DNA of 57,333 bases from CAYOLL01 sp964404765 [NCBI: uncultured Gemmatimonadota bacterium] (lineage in GTDB: Bacteria; 4572-55), in contig CAYOLL010000012.1 of the NCBI GenBank assembly GCA_964404765.1, positions 6,115 to 63,447 on the forward strand, in the 5' to 3' direction. A model generated the notes under the pieces. It ran no database searches. It was not told where the DNA came from and saw only the letters and a list, made by a program, of their open reading frames with translations. A program made the position numbers and the translations under genes. Shown in pieces: positions 1-9,600 of the stretch (position 1 is its first letter; the number at the start of each line of letters is the position of its first letter).

Positions 1-196
1 GGATGCAAGAAACCTTGCGAAGGTTAAACTTGTTGCGGAGTCAATATTTTCAAGGTTCGCTGAACTTCCCAGCGTGAACCTTCGCAAGGTTATTTTGTTG
101 GATGCAAGAAACCTTGCGAAGGTTAAACTTGTTGCGGAGTCAATATTTTCAAGGCTCGCTGAACTTCCCAACGTGAACCTTCGCAAGGTTATTTTG
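1..196. repeat. 99-bp tandem repeat with inverted termini
   Basis: Two nearly identical units start at 1 and 100, with a period of 99 bp and only two differences seen. Each unit contains an 81-bp element (11-91 and 110-190) bounded by AACCTTGCGAAGGTT and its reverse complement AACCTTCGCAAGGTT. The array may continue to the left of the window. An ORF can be drawn across it, but it simply follows the repeat and looks non-coding. Confidence 0.9.
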
Positions 197-346
197 CAAA
201 TGGTGTTTATCTTTAAAATTGTTCTCATGCTATACTTCAATCTCCGGCGGCTCTCATGCCACGAAAAAGGGCATCGAGCAATTCAATCAATCCTTCTCAT
301 TGCGTATGCAAAATTAAAATTTTGCGCTCCTGAAAAAATACATAAT

Positions 347-386
347 AAAAAAGGTACTTCCCGCCTGAGCGGAAAGTACCTTTTTT
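347..386 (-). terminator. Rho-independent terminator after the SPOR lipoprotein gene
   Basis: Arms GGTACTTCCCGC (353-364) and GCGGAAAGTACC (369-380) enclose a 4-nt loop, with an A-run on the left and a T-run on the right. The single mismatch is a G:U wobble in the minus-strand transcript, which favours use by the SPOR gene ending at 409. Confidence 0.85.
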
Positions 387-408
387 ATTTTCTGGCCGTA
401 GTGGCGGC

Positions 409-909
409 TTACTTTCCTTCGATTGTTGTTTCAACAATCCAGGCATCGCTGTAACCACGGTTGCGGGCATAATCGCGCAAGACTTCGGCCTCTTCTTTGG
501 TGCGGGCATTGCCCATACGGACTTTCCACAGACCGCCGGCCGGTTCGATATAACCTTTTACATTCAACTTATCGGCGGCTTCCTGGGCCTTGGCCATCGC
601 GCCATCCTTGCTGGACATGGCGGCAATTTGAATACGCCAGCCCATCACACCGCTGGCGGAAGGCTGCTGATCCCATGTAGTCGTCGTGGTTGACGGCGGC
701 GCAGGGTTTGGATCGTGCACCGGGGGCTGCGTGTTACTGCCTGTGTCCGGAGTCCACTGCGTTCCGCCTTCCGATTGCATCTGGGTATCTTGTTCCGAGC
801 TCCCGGTATGGCTCATTCCATCTGAGACATGTTTATCAGATTTGGCGCAACCAAATGCCAACAATGAGAAGCCTAAACCGAGTGTGGCGAGCATTTTTAA
901 ACTTGACAT
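409..909 (-). CDS. SPOR-domain lipoprotein
   Basis: Envelope lipoprotein of 166 aa. A hydrophobic N-terminus ends in a lipobox (LAFGC, Cys21), so the protein should be lipid-anchored after export. Residues about 25-85 are a low-complexity Ser/Thr/Pro/Gln-rich linker. Residues about 90-162 match a SPOR domain (WRIQIAAMSS..., then WKVRMGNARTKEEAEVL). SPOR domains bind denuded septal peptidoglycan, so a role in the division-site envelope is inferred. AGGAGGAG sits just upstream of the ATG. The gene has its own near-perfect promoter at 988-1016 and a terminator at 347-386, so it is probably a single-gene transcript. Confidence 0.9.
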   Translation of the reverse strand: MSSLKMLATLGLGFSLLAFGCAKSDKHVSDGMSHTGSSEQDTQMQSEGGTQWTPDTGSNTQPPVHDPNPAPPSTTTTTWDQQPSASGVMGWRIQIAAMSSKDGAMAKAQEAADKLNVKGYIEPAGGLWKVRMGNARTKEEAEVLRDYARNRGYSDAWIVETTIEGK

Positions 910-987
910 GAACTCCTCCTAATTAAATTCAGTAATTATAAAGCCTATAACCCTATTTGAATTCAGACGTTATTAAATTTACTTCAC

Positions 988-1016
988 ATTATACATAAAA
1001 ATACAAAAAATGTCAA
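988..1016 (-). promoter_or_regulatory. Consensus sigma70-type promoter of the SPOR gene
   Basis: On the minus strand, TTGACA (1016-1011) and TATAAT (993-988) are separated by exactly 17 bp, a perfect match to the housekeeping consensus. It lies about 80 bp upstream of the SPOR lipoprotein start. Confidence 0.85.
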
Positions 1017-1025
1017 GGCAAAAGG

Positions 1026-1829
1026 CTATTTTCCAAACCGCCGTTGGCGCATGCTATAATCGCGCATGGCCCGCAGCAAATCTATCTTACGAAAGGCCGG
1101 CCAATAGGTATCGCAAAAATAATATTCCGAATAGGCGCTTTGCCATAACAAAAAACCGCTCAGTCGAATTTCGCCACTGGTGCGGATAATAAGATCAGGA
1201 TCGGGCAAATCCGAGGTGTATAAATGCGGATCAATTTTTTCCACATCGACTTCAGCGATAATTTCGTCAAGCGTTTTGCCCTCGGCTTTTGACTTGCGCA
1301 GATATTCTTTAAAGGCGTCTATAATCTCTTCACGACCGCCATAAGCTACCGCCACATTGAGTAGAAAACTATCGTAGTCTTTTGTGGCCTCTTCGGCTTG
1401 GCGGATCGTCTGCTGCAGACTTTCCGGCAACAGATCCACCCGACCCATGGAGCGGACTTTGATCCGGTTGGCATGAACATTTTTATGATGGGCCAGTTCA
1501 TGCATTTTTTTTTCGATCACATCCAAGATAGCCGACACTTCATCGGGTTCGCGCTTAAAGTTGTCTAAGGAGAAAACCCAAATGGACACAATTTTAACGC
1601 CAAACTCGTCGCACCAGTTCAACACATCTTCTAATTTGTCGGCGCCTTCATAATGGCCGCGGGCGATATTGGCAAAGCCTTGCATCTTTGCAAAACGCCG
1701 GTTGCCGTCCAAAATGATGCCGATATGCTGCGGAATATCCCATTGATGGGCCTGGCGCTCTAATTGCTTTTGGTACAGATAATAAAATGCGGATTTAAAA
1801 GCTTCTCGAATAATCGGCCAAATTTTCAT
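1026..1829 (-). CDS. uppS: Isoprenyl transferase (cis-prenyltransferase, undecaprenyl diphosphate synthase family)
   Basis: Condenses isopentenyl diphosphate onto an allylic diphosphate to build the polyprenyl carrier lipid for cell-wall synthesis. The 267 aa carry the family's catalytic Asp in DGNRR (Asp41-Arg45), the SIWVFSLDNFKR region, and the C-terminal signature DLIIRTSGEIRLSGFLLWQ. The usual bacterial motif is DGNGRWA. Here it is DGNRRFA, as in archaeal, eukaryotic (DHDDS) and short-chain actinobacterial members, and there is an extra 30-residue N-terminal helix. Product chain length therefore cannot be assumed to be C55. The start follows the upstream atl stop by 4 nt, so the two genes are probably cotranscribed. 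Confidence 0.88.
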   Translation of the reverse strand: MKIWPIIREAFKSAFYYLYQKQLERQAHQWDIPQHIGIILDGNRRFAKMQGFANIARGHYEGADKLEDVLNWCDEFGVKIVSIWVFSLDNFKREPDEVSAILDVIEKKMHELAHHKNVHANRIKVRSMGRVDLLPESLQQTIRQAEEATKDYDSFLLNVAVAYGGREEIIDAFKEYLRKSKAEGKTLDEIIAEVDVEKIDPHLYTSDLPDPDLIIRTSGEIRLSGFLLWQSAYSEYYFCDTYWPAFRKIDLLRAMRDYSMRQRRFGK

Positions 1830-1833
1830 TCAA

Positions 1834-2178
1834 TTAGTCCTGCGCATGGGTGATCTCCGCCAGTATGGGCTGCCATTGAAAAGTTGTCATATCAATGCGC
1901 TCGTTTTTGTTAAAAACAACACCTTCGCTTTCCAGCAATTGCCGCTGCAAGTTATCCCCGCCCATCCGGATAAAAGAATAGGAAATTTCGCCCTTTGCGT
2001 TAATCACCCGATGCCATGGCAAAGCTTCCGCTTCCTCCGCTCGATACAGCGCATAGCCTACTTGTCGGGCATGACCCGGCAAGCCGGCTAAAGCGGCTAC
2101 CTGACCATAAGTTGCCACTTTGCCATAAGGGATTTGCCGCACGACGTTATAAATTTGTTGGTGGGGGTGTTCAGCCAT
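1834..2178 (-). CDS. atl: Alkyltransferase-like protein (ATL, MGMT-like DNA-binding domain)
   Basis: A 114-aa protein matching the C-terminal DNA-binding domain of O6-methylguanine methyltransferase: YGKVATYGQVAALAG helix-turn-helix with the arginine finger region, then LPWHRVINAKG. The reactive Cys of the PCHRV active site is replaced by Trp (P54-W55-H56-R57). This is the hallmark of ATL proteins, which bind and flag O6-alkylguanine for nucleotide excision repair rather than repairing it. It is first in a probable two-gene unit with uppS, an unusual pairing with no obvious functional link. Confidence 0.9.
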   Translation of the reverse strand: MAEHPHQQIYNVVRQIPYGKVATYGQVAALAGLPGHARQVGYALYRAEEAEALPWHRVINAKGEISYSFIRMGGDNLQRQLLESEGVVFNKNERIDMTTFQWQPILAEITHAQD

Positions 2179-2239
2179 GCAGATTTGTGCTTTTATGATT
2201 CATGGGATTAAGATGGTGAAACTTTGCGATGGCTTAATT

Positions 2240-2300
2240 TGAAATCCGCATGTTTTGTACACTGAAGCCTTCGCAAGCTTCGCAAGGTTGGATTTCCACA
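2240..2300. repeat. Partial copy of the AACCTTGCGAAGG repeat family
   Basis: The interval contains AAGCCTTCGCAAGCTTCGCAAGGTT-type sequence, a collapsed version of the inverted repeat seen at 11-190. It lies in the gene-free gap 2179-2439. A 62-codon ORF across the gap has no recognisable content and is not called. Confidence 0.6.
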
Positions 2301-2381
2301 AACATGTTCCATGAGCCGCTTTTATTTTGATTAAGGATGAGCGAATTGGGTCGTCGTTAGAAGATACGCAAATTTTTCTTC

Positions 2382-2410
2382 TTGACAACTCTTAATCGAA
2401 AACTTATTTT
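2382..2410 (+). promoter_or_regulatory. Sigma70-type promoter of the tRNA cluster
   Basis: TTGACA (2382-2387), 17-bp spacer, TATTTT (2405-2410). It is 30 bp upstream of tRNA-Gln and in the same direction. Confidence 0.7.
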
Positions 2411-2439
2411 GTCAGCCCTTATTGAAAAACGACCTCGTT

Positions 2440-2514
<75 letters not shown>

Positions 2515-2520
2515 ATCGAT

Positions 2521-2596
<76 letters not shown>

Positions 2597-2603
2597 AAAA
2601 TAT

Positions 2604-2680
2604 GCACCCATAGCCCAACTGGATAGAGCATCTGACTACGGATCAGAAGGTTTGAGGTTCGAATCCTCATGGGTGCACCA
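2604..2680 (+). tRNA. tRNA-Arg (ACG anticodon)
   Basis: Acceptor GCACCCA pairs with TGGGTGC. The anticodon stem is TCTGA/TCAGA with loop CTACGGA (anticodon ACG, wobble A expected to become inosine). The T-loop is TTCGAAT and CCA is encoded. Confidence 0.94.
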
Positions 2681-2681
2681 T

Positions 2682-2713
2682 AAAAAAGCCGGATTTGTTA
2701 ATCCGGCTTTTTT
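2682..2713. terminator. Bidirectional terminator between tRNA-Arg and kup
   Basis: GCCGGATT (2688-2695), loop TGTT, AATCCGGC (2700-2707), flanked by A6 and T6. The symmetric A/T runs suit termination of the tRNA transcript on the plus strand and of kup on the minus strand. Confidence 0.9.
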
Positions 2714-2751
2714 ATTTTATACAAGTCAAGGCACGTTATCTAAAATCTCCG

Positions 2752-4677
2752 CTAAATCTCAATCTGCATTCCCAATTCGACGACCCGCCCGGGTGGGATA
2801 TGAAAAAACTGGGTGGCGTCATGGGCGTTGCGCGTCATCAGAATGAACAACTGGCGTCGCCAGGCAGCCAGATCGCTTTTATTATCATGCGAAATGAGTA
2901 GTGTCACCCGCCCCAGAAAAAATGTCGATTTATTTTCATAAATAAAGTGCGGACTTTTGATGTCCTTAAGCGCCTGGGGCACATCGGGACTTTCGCTAAA
3001 CCCGTAACGAAGCGTGATGCGTGACATGCCCTGTCCGAGCAGTTCAATTTTGTGACGCCCTTCCGGCGGAATGTGCGGTATTTCTTCGGTTCGGACGCTG
3101 AGCAGGACGACATTTTCATGCAAGACTTTGTTATGCTTAAAGTTGTGCAGCAAGGTATTGGGGACGCCGGAGCTGTCGCTCAGGAAGATGGCCGTGCCGG
3201 GTACGCGCAGAACGTTTCGATTTTTAATATCATTCAGAAACAAATCGACCGGAATGACCGTATTTTTCATTTTTTGCCATAAAACGCTACGGCCGCGTTG
3301 CCATGTTGTCATAGATAAGTAAATCCAGATAGCGACGAACAGGGGCAGCCATCCACCATCCGGAATTTTTAAACAGTTTGCGCCAAAAAAAATGCAATCC
3401 ACAAATCCGATGGCAAAAACAGCGACTTTAACCGCCAAAGACGGCCAGTTCCAATTTTTGGCCACTTGATATATCAAAAAAGTATCGATTAACATGGCCC
3501 CGGTGACGGCAACACCATAGGCCGCTGCCAAGTTGCTGGACGTTTTGAAGGTCAGCAGCAAGGTCATTGTTCCGGCATAAAGCGCCCAATTGGCAACCGG
3601 CACATAGACTTGCCCTATCTCCGATGCCGAAGTCTGCATAATGGCCATACGAGGGAAAAATCCAAGCTGAACGGCTTGCCGGGCCAACGAAAAAGCGGCG
3701 GAAATAACCGCCTGCGAAGCGATGATGGTTGCCGCAGTAGCCAAAATAACCAGCGGATAAAGCCCCCAGGCCGGCACAAGTTCATAAAAAATGTTGCCGA
3801 TTTTACTGGGATCTTTCAGTAGCAAGGCACCCTGTCCGAAATAGTTGAGCGTAAGCGCCGGAAAAACCAGGCCAAACCAACCACGCTGAATAGGGCGGCG
3901 ACCAAAATGGCCCATATCGGCATAAAGCGCTTCCCCGCCGGTGACAACCAGAAAAACAGAACCCAGAACCGCAAACCCATACCAGCCGTTGTTGATAACA
4001 AAGCGCGCCATATAGAGCGGATTTAGGGCTTGCAAAACGCTTGGCTCCTGAACAATTTGGATAATACCAAGCACGCCCAGAACCGTAAACCAGGTCAGCA
4101 TAATCGGGCCGAACACCCGGCCTACTTTTTCCGTCCCGCGATATTGAAAAAAGAAAAGCACGGATAAAATGATCACCGCGAGCGGCACGATGGAGTTCTC
4201 AAAAACATCGGTGGCCATTTTCAGGCCTTCCAACGCGCTAAGCACGGAAACCGCCGGTGTGATCATGGCATCTGCAAAGAGCAATGCCGCGCCACAAAGC
4301 CCCAGCATGACCCATTTGCCGGTGTTGACGCCCGGACTGACCAACGCCATCAGGGCCAAGACGCCGCCTTCGCCTTTGTTATCGGCCCGCATAACAAACA
4401 ACAAATACTTGAAGGTGATGACAAAGACCAGCATCCAAAAAATGATGGATAATAAGCCCAGTACATTATCTGGGTTGATCGGCACTTCGGCATGGCCGTG
4501 AAAGCATTCGCGCAAGGCGTATAACGGACTGGTGCCAATATCGCCGTAAACGACGCCCAACGCGCCCAAGATTAGATGCCAGGCGCGACTGCGAAAAAAA
4601 GCAGGCTGCGCCGCTGTTGTGGATGATGTTGAAGTTGCAGAATCTCCCGACCCCGTGTTGTGACTCCCGGAACTCAC
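2752..4677 (-). CDS. kup: KUP-family potassium transporter
   Basis: Inner-membrane potassium uptake protein of 641 aa, the normal KUP length. The N-terminal signature LGVVYGDIGTSPLYALRECF is followed by about 12 hydrophobic segments and a soluble C-terminal domain (about residues 460-641). The conserved region around NKGEGGVLALMAL is present. Translation starts at a GTG (4677-4675) that overlaps the TGA of the upstream nfeD-like gene in the sequence GTGA, so translational coupling is likely. No K+-responsive regulatory element was recognised. Confidence 0.95.
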   Translation of the reverse strand: MSSGSHNTGSGDSATSTSSTTAAQPAFFRSRAWHLILGALGVVYGDIGTSPLYALRECFHGHAEVPINPDNVLGLLSIIFWMLVFVITFKYLLFVMRADNKGEGGVLALMALVSPGVNTGKWVMLGLCGAALLFADAMITPAVSVLSALEGLKMATDVFENSIVPLAVIILSVLFFFQYRGTEKVGRVFGPIMLTWFTVLGVLGIIQIVQEPSVLQALNPLYMARFVINNGWYGFAVLGSVFLVVTGGEALYADMGHFGRRPIQRGWFGLVFPALTLNYFGQGALLLKDPSKIGNIFYELVPAWGLYPLVILATAATIIASQAVISAAFSLARQAVQLGFFPRMAIMQTSASEIGQVYVPVANWALYAGTMTLLLTFKTSSNLAAAYGVAVTGAMLIDTFLIYQVAKNWNWPSLAVKVAVFAIGFVDCIFFGANCLKIPDGGWLPLFVAIWIYLSMTTWQRGRSVLWQKMKNTVIPVDLFLNDIKNRNVLRVPGTAIFLSDSSGVPNTLLHNFKHNKVLHENVVLLSVRTEEIPHIPPEGRHKIELLGQGMSRITLRYGFSESPDVPQALKDIKSPHFIYENKSTFFLGRVTLLISHDNKSDLAAWRRQLFILMTRNAHDATQFFHIPPGRVVELGMQIEI

Positions 4678-5963
4678 GTTTTAGCAATCCTTTCTACTTT
4701 TAAGAGTAAACCCACAGCGTCTTTGATGCGAACTTTTTCCCCAATTTCGGCCTCGCCGCCTTCACATTCCGCTCGCCATAATGCGCCATGAATAAAAATT
4801 TGACCGACAGGCTTCAGCGGGATTTTCACTTCACCCGTTTCGCCTATCATCGCCATCAGCCCGCTGACCGGCTTTTTGTTCAACGCACGGACGCCCATAC
4901 CGATAACAAACAGGAAAAAAACAGCCGTAAAGCCTACTGTCGGCAAAATAACTTTCCAGGAGATCTGTAAAGCTTTTTCCGTAGAATCAATCAGCATAAC
5001 CGATCCGATAATCAGCGAAATAATGCCGCCGATACTGAGCAACCCATGGGTCATAAACTTTAGTTCAAATAACAAGAGCGCCAGACCAAAGACAATCAGC
5101 GCCAATCCGGCATAGTTGACCGGTAGTGTCTGTAAACCATAGAAAGCCAGAATCAAGCAAATCACACCCACTACGCCGGGAAAAATTCCGCCGGGATTGG
5201 ACAGTTCAAAATATAGCCCGTAGAAACCCAGCATCATCAAGATGTAGGCTATATTTGGATCAGTAATAATATCCAGCAGCTTTTGCCGCCAATTCATTTG
5301 AATATCGTTGATTTCGGCGTCTTTGGTATGCATGACGACTTTACCCAGCGTTGTTTCAACTTCCAGACTATCCATGACGGTCAGCAGGCTGTCCAGATCT
5401 TTGCAAATAAAGTCGATGACATTTTTCTCCAGCGCTTCCGTAGCGGTAATCGAGACGCTGTTGCGGACGGCGTCCTCGGCCCATTCGGCATTGCGGCCAT
5501 GGCGTTCGGCTAAGGTGCGGACATAAGCTGCGGTGTCGTTGGTGATTTTGTCCATCAGCACTCCGGCGGAATCGGACTGACCCTGTCCGAAAACCGGGTG
5601 CGCCGCGCCGATATTGGTGCTGGGCGCCATTGCCGCCACATGCGCAGCCAGCGTGATAAAAACACCGGCTGATCCGGCGCGGGCGTTGTCCGGCGCGACA
5701 TATACGGCAATCGGCACTTCCGAGGCCAGCATGGCTTTGGTGATGATTCGGGTTGACGCAATCAGTCCGCCCGGCGTATCCAGCTTAATGATCAGGCAAT
5801 TAGCCTTGGCTTCCTCGGCTTCCTCAATCGCGGTAACAATGTACTCGGCTGAGGCCGGGTTGATAATCCCGTCGATGGTAATGACATGCGCTAACGGTCG
5901 GGCCGCTTTGGCAACGGATGCGAACACGCACGTGATCAGGAGTAGAAAGACAAATTTTTGCAT
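4674..5963 (-). CDS. NfeD-like membrane-bound serine protease
   Basis: 429 aa from the chosen start. Residues 1-20 (MQKFVFLLL...AKA) form a signal peptide. Residues about 22-230 are a ClpP/SppA-type protease domain with the nucleophile region RAGSAG (Ser98). After that come four to five hydrophobic segments (about 265-365) and a C-terminal soluble NfeD OB-fold (about 370-429). Family members typically cleave or regulate stomatin-like partners in membrane microdomains. A longer ORF begins 93 nt upstream, but 5963 is preferred because AGGTG precedes it and the signal peptide then starts at residue 1. No stomatin/flotillin gene is adjacent. Instead kup follows with a 4-nt overlap. Confidence 0.9.
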   Translation of the reverse strand: MQKFVFLLLITCVFASVAKAARPLAHVITIDGIINPASAEYIVTAIEEAEEAKANCLIIKLDTPGGLIASTRIITKAMLASEVPIAVYVAPDNARAGSAGVFITLAAHVAAMAPSTNIGAAHPVFGQGQSDSAGVLMDKITNDTAAYVRTLAERHGRNAEWAEDAVRNSVSITATEALEKNVIDFICKDLDSLLTVMDSLEVETTLGKVVMHTKDAEINDIQMNWRQKLLDIITDPNIAYILMMLGFYGLYFELSNPGGIFPGVVGVICLILAFYGLQTLPVNYAGLALIVFGLALLLFELKFMTHGLLSIGGIISLIIGSVMLIDSTEKALQISWKVILPTVGFTAVFFLFVIGMGVRALNKKPVSGLMAMIGETGEVKIPLKPVGQIFIHGALWRAECEGGEAEIGEKVRIKDAVGLLLKVERIAKT

Positions 5964-6013
5964 TTTTTGCACCTCATTAAGAAAGTTAAACGCAACTTGA
6001 TACGCAGAATATA

Positions 6014-6445
6014 TCAATTTGCACAGTAAAATCCGTATAAATCGTTTGGCCTGCAAAATTCAAGGCTGGTCACAAGGGCCACGTCGGCCAGCATTTTCGC
6101 GCCGACCTTGCCCTGTTGCATCAGCGCCTCGGTCAAGGGCGTAAACCCGGAAATGTCCAGAAATAGCGACACGGCCCGGAAGTTGGCCTGCGTTTCGTGA
6201 CGGACTATCCGGAATTTCCGGATAGTTGCCTCCGGCTCCAGTTCACCCTCATTAAAGATGTTCTTGATATGTTCATTAACTGTCCGGACATCTTTTTGAA
6301 ACAAATCCGCCATAAGCCGCTGCGTCAACCAGACGGTTTCGTCTTGCAGACGGACTTCGATTTTGGTGGCGCCGTTTTCCGTCTGGAAGATCAAGAAATC
6401 GGAATTGGGCGTTGCTGGCGATGCGTTAGTTAATCCGTTGTTCAT
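6014..6445 (-). pseudogene. Truncated RhuM-family gene joined to a class III cyclase fragment
   Basis: From the ATG at 6445, preceded by GGGGAGAG, the first ~75 residues match the RhuM N-terminus (DFLIFQTENGATKIEVRLQD, VWLTQRLMADLFQKDVRTV, EATIRKFRIV). The family then continues into an FYNLDMI region, but here the sequence switches at RHETQANFRAV into SLFLDISGFTPLTEALMQQG. That is the start of a class III nucleotide cyclase domain, and it too breaks off after about 35 residues. A short unrelated tail and a stop follow. RhuM genes commonly accompany type I restriction operons, and this one lies directly downstream of hsdR. It is probably non-functional: a recombination scar at the edge of the hsd island. 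Confidence 0.8.
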
Positions 6446-6628
6446 GTATTCTCTCCCCAATTGGCGTACCCGATTATGACGACAAGCGCTGCAATTATAC
6501 GCTGCAAAAGCTACCCGGTCCGTGTGGGATAGGATTGAGCGCAGGCGCATAGTCTCAAGCGCGGAATGGGCCGGCGGGTCTTCTGGAAAACGCTTTCCCT
6601 TTTATGCGAGCGGTTTCCTGCGTCTGTT

Positions 6629-9600
6629 TTAGCTTTTGGGCTGCTTTGGGCTTGCTTTAGCGCCCAAGTTGGGATAAGTCTTTTTCCGAATTTGCGTATA
6701 GAGCCGATACCCCAGATGCCCAACAATAGTGCTCTTGAACTCATCCTCGTTTAAAATTCGACTGACAATCTTCTCATTTTCATCCATCCGATCCAAAAAC
6801 AAGCCTTCCACGGCCTTGTCAAATATGGCCATGAAATCCGCTTCCTTGTTCGCATGGGCGGCCATTCGCAGCTTTTCGTCGTTAAATGCCGTTTCTTCCA
6901 CCTGGTCAATAAATAACTGATCCACCTGAGTGAAGTTTGTGCCAAAGCGCTGATTTAAAATTTCGATTAATTCCGACAATTTTACTTTTTCATCATCATT
7001 GCTGCCGGTGCCGGTGTCCGTTGGGCCTTTTATGGGTTGGGTCTCACCTTCTTTTAGTATAATCGAACCTTCGCTGATTTTTTGAATCCGGTAATACTTG
7101 AGCGAGACCTCACGATCAACTGGTTCGCCCTTTTCATCATCCCGGCGCGGCAACTGCTTCAGCAAGAAGCGAGAATATGTATAGAATTTCTCCAGTTCCA
7201 CATCGCTAAAGGGCAAAATCTGTGACATATAGCTATACAAATTGCGAAACGCAACCAGGGAATGCTTGAACTCATCTTGTTGCTCTTTCTCCAAATCCTG
7301 AAAGTTCTTTACGGCATTGGCCGTATGCTTGTACAGCTTTTGATGGCCATGCTCCGTATCTTTGAACGTGTCGGAAAAATAGTCTCGGCATAAGTCCTCA
7401 ATATCCTTTTCCGCATAAACCCGAAAGCCATCCAACTTTGATTTCAAGGTGATGAGCTGGTTATATTCCGGGTTGTCTCCGGGCACAGTCACTTCATAAT
7501 ACGGTTTAAACGACTTGTATATTTCTTCGGTCGTATTGACAAAATCCAGAACAAAAGTATCCTCTTTACCGGCACAGGTGCGGTTGAGCCGCGAAAGCGT
7601 CTGCACCGCCTGAACGCCGGAAAGCCGCTTGTCCACATACATGGTATGCAAAAGCGGTTGATCAAAGCCGGTCTGATACTTTTCCGCCACCAGCAAAATT
7701 TGATATTCGTCACTGGCAAACTTATCCGGCAGGGCCTTTTCACTAATGCCGTTATTCATCCCCACTTCGGTATATTTCTTGTCTTTAATATCAGGATCAT
7801 CCACAGACCCGGAAAAGGCGACCAGCGCCTTAATATCCGTATACCCCGCATTCGCGATGTATTTCTCAAACTCCTGCTTATAGCGCACGGCCCCAAGCCG
7901 CGAATCCGTTACCACCATGGCTTTGGCCTTGCCGCCGATGCGATGCCGCGTGTTTTGGCGAAAATGCTCCACCATAATCTCTATTTTTTGATAAATTGTA
8001 TCCGGGTGCAGCTTTTCAAAGCGGGTCAGTTCTTTTGCGCCCTTTTTGCGACGCACATGCGGATCATGTTCTACTTTCTTAATCAGCCCGTAATATTGCT
8101 GATAGGTTGTATAATGCTTGAGCACATCCAGAATAAACCCTTCCTCAATGGCCTGGCGCATACTGTAAAGATGGAACGGCTCGTTTTTGCCATCCGGTCC
8201 GGGTACGCCAAAGATGCCCAGCGTCTTGTGCTTGGGCGTGGCGGTAAAGGCGAAAAAGCTCAGGTTTTCCTGTTGTCCCCGCTCCGCCATTTTCCGATAA
8301 ATATTAACCGAAAGATCTTCGCGGTCTTCATCCGCTTCGGCCATCTCTTTGGCTTTTTTGGCAATCGTTTCCTTGTTCAGGATGCCCTTGAGTTCGGTTG
8401 CGGTTTCGCCGGAAGTGGAGCTATGGGCCTCGTCCACGATCACGGCAAAACGCTTGCCGCTAAAATTCAGTTGTAATTTTTCATTTTCATCCGTGAGGTC
8501 TTTATTGAGCTTCTCCAGCGCTTCCACGATGAACGGAAATTTCTGAATCGTGCAGATGATAATCGGCGTGCCGCTCACTAAGGCGTTGACCAACTGTTTG
8601 GTATCCTTATCAATCTTCTCCACCACGCCTTGCTTGTGCTCAAACTGATAGACCGTGTCCTGCAACTGCTGATCCAACACCCTCCGATCCGTAATAACAA
8701 TGACCGAATGGAATATCTTTTGATCCTTGTCATCATGCAGATTGGCTAAGCGGTGGGCCAGCCAGGCGATGGAATTGCTCTTGCCGCTGCCCGCCGAATG
8801 CTGAATCAGGTAGTTTTTGCCCGGCCCGTTCCGCCTGGCGTCTTCAATCAGCTTGCGCACGACCACCAATTGATGGTAGCGCGGAAAGATCATCACTTCC
8901 TTGCGCTTGACTTCCACGCCGGTGGCGGTCGGGATGCGCTTTTCGTCCAAATACAGGTGCATAAAGCGGCCCAGGATGTCCAGCAGGCTGTCCTTGTGCC
9001 AGACCTCTTGCCACAGGTAGGACGTGCTGTAATCATCACCCCGGGGCGGGGGATTGCCCGCGCCTTGTTCGTGGCCCCGGTTAAAGGGCAAAAAATAGGT
9101 GCTCGACCCTGCCAGTTGGGTGGCCATATACACCTGATGGGGATCAACGGCAAAATGCACCAGCGACCGCTGTTTAAACTTAAAGATCAACTCTTTGGGA
9201 TCACGATCCGTGCGGTATTGGGTTTTGGCGTGTTCGACCGTCTGGCCGGTCAGCGGATTCTTGAGCTCCGCGGTGACGACCGGCAGGCCATTGACCGACA
9301 AGACCACATCCAGCGATTTGGTCGGGGTTTTGTCGCTGTAGTGCAGTTGGCGGGTGACGGTTAAGCGGTTCAGGCCGTACAGCCGCGCCGCCTCCGGGTT
9401 CATGCCGTGTACGGGTTGAAAATAGGCCAGCCGCAGCCGCTTGCCAAAACACTTGAAGCCATGCCGCAAGACGGACAAACTGCCCTCATTCTCCAGCGTT
9501 TTGGTCAGGTCGTGCAGGACGGCCTTGTCCGTGCCGGCGCCGTGATATTTTTGGATCGGTTCCAGCGCTGTGGGCTGGGTTTCGCGGATAAAGGCCATGA

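Noticed and set aside
1-196. Possible CRISPR array
   Set aside because: Only two units, whose whole 99 bp is repeated with no distinct spacers; no cas genes in the window.
74-454. 126-codon ORF over the tandem repeat
   Set aside because: The first half translates the repeat units and the second half runs through the SPOR terminator and gene end; no ribosome site.
2200-2388. 62-codon ORF upstream of the tRNA cluster
   Set aside because: It runs across a repeat fragment and the tRNA promoter; no ribosome site or homology.
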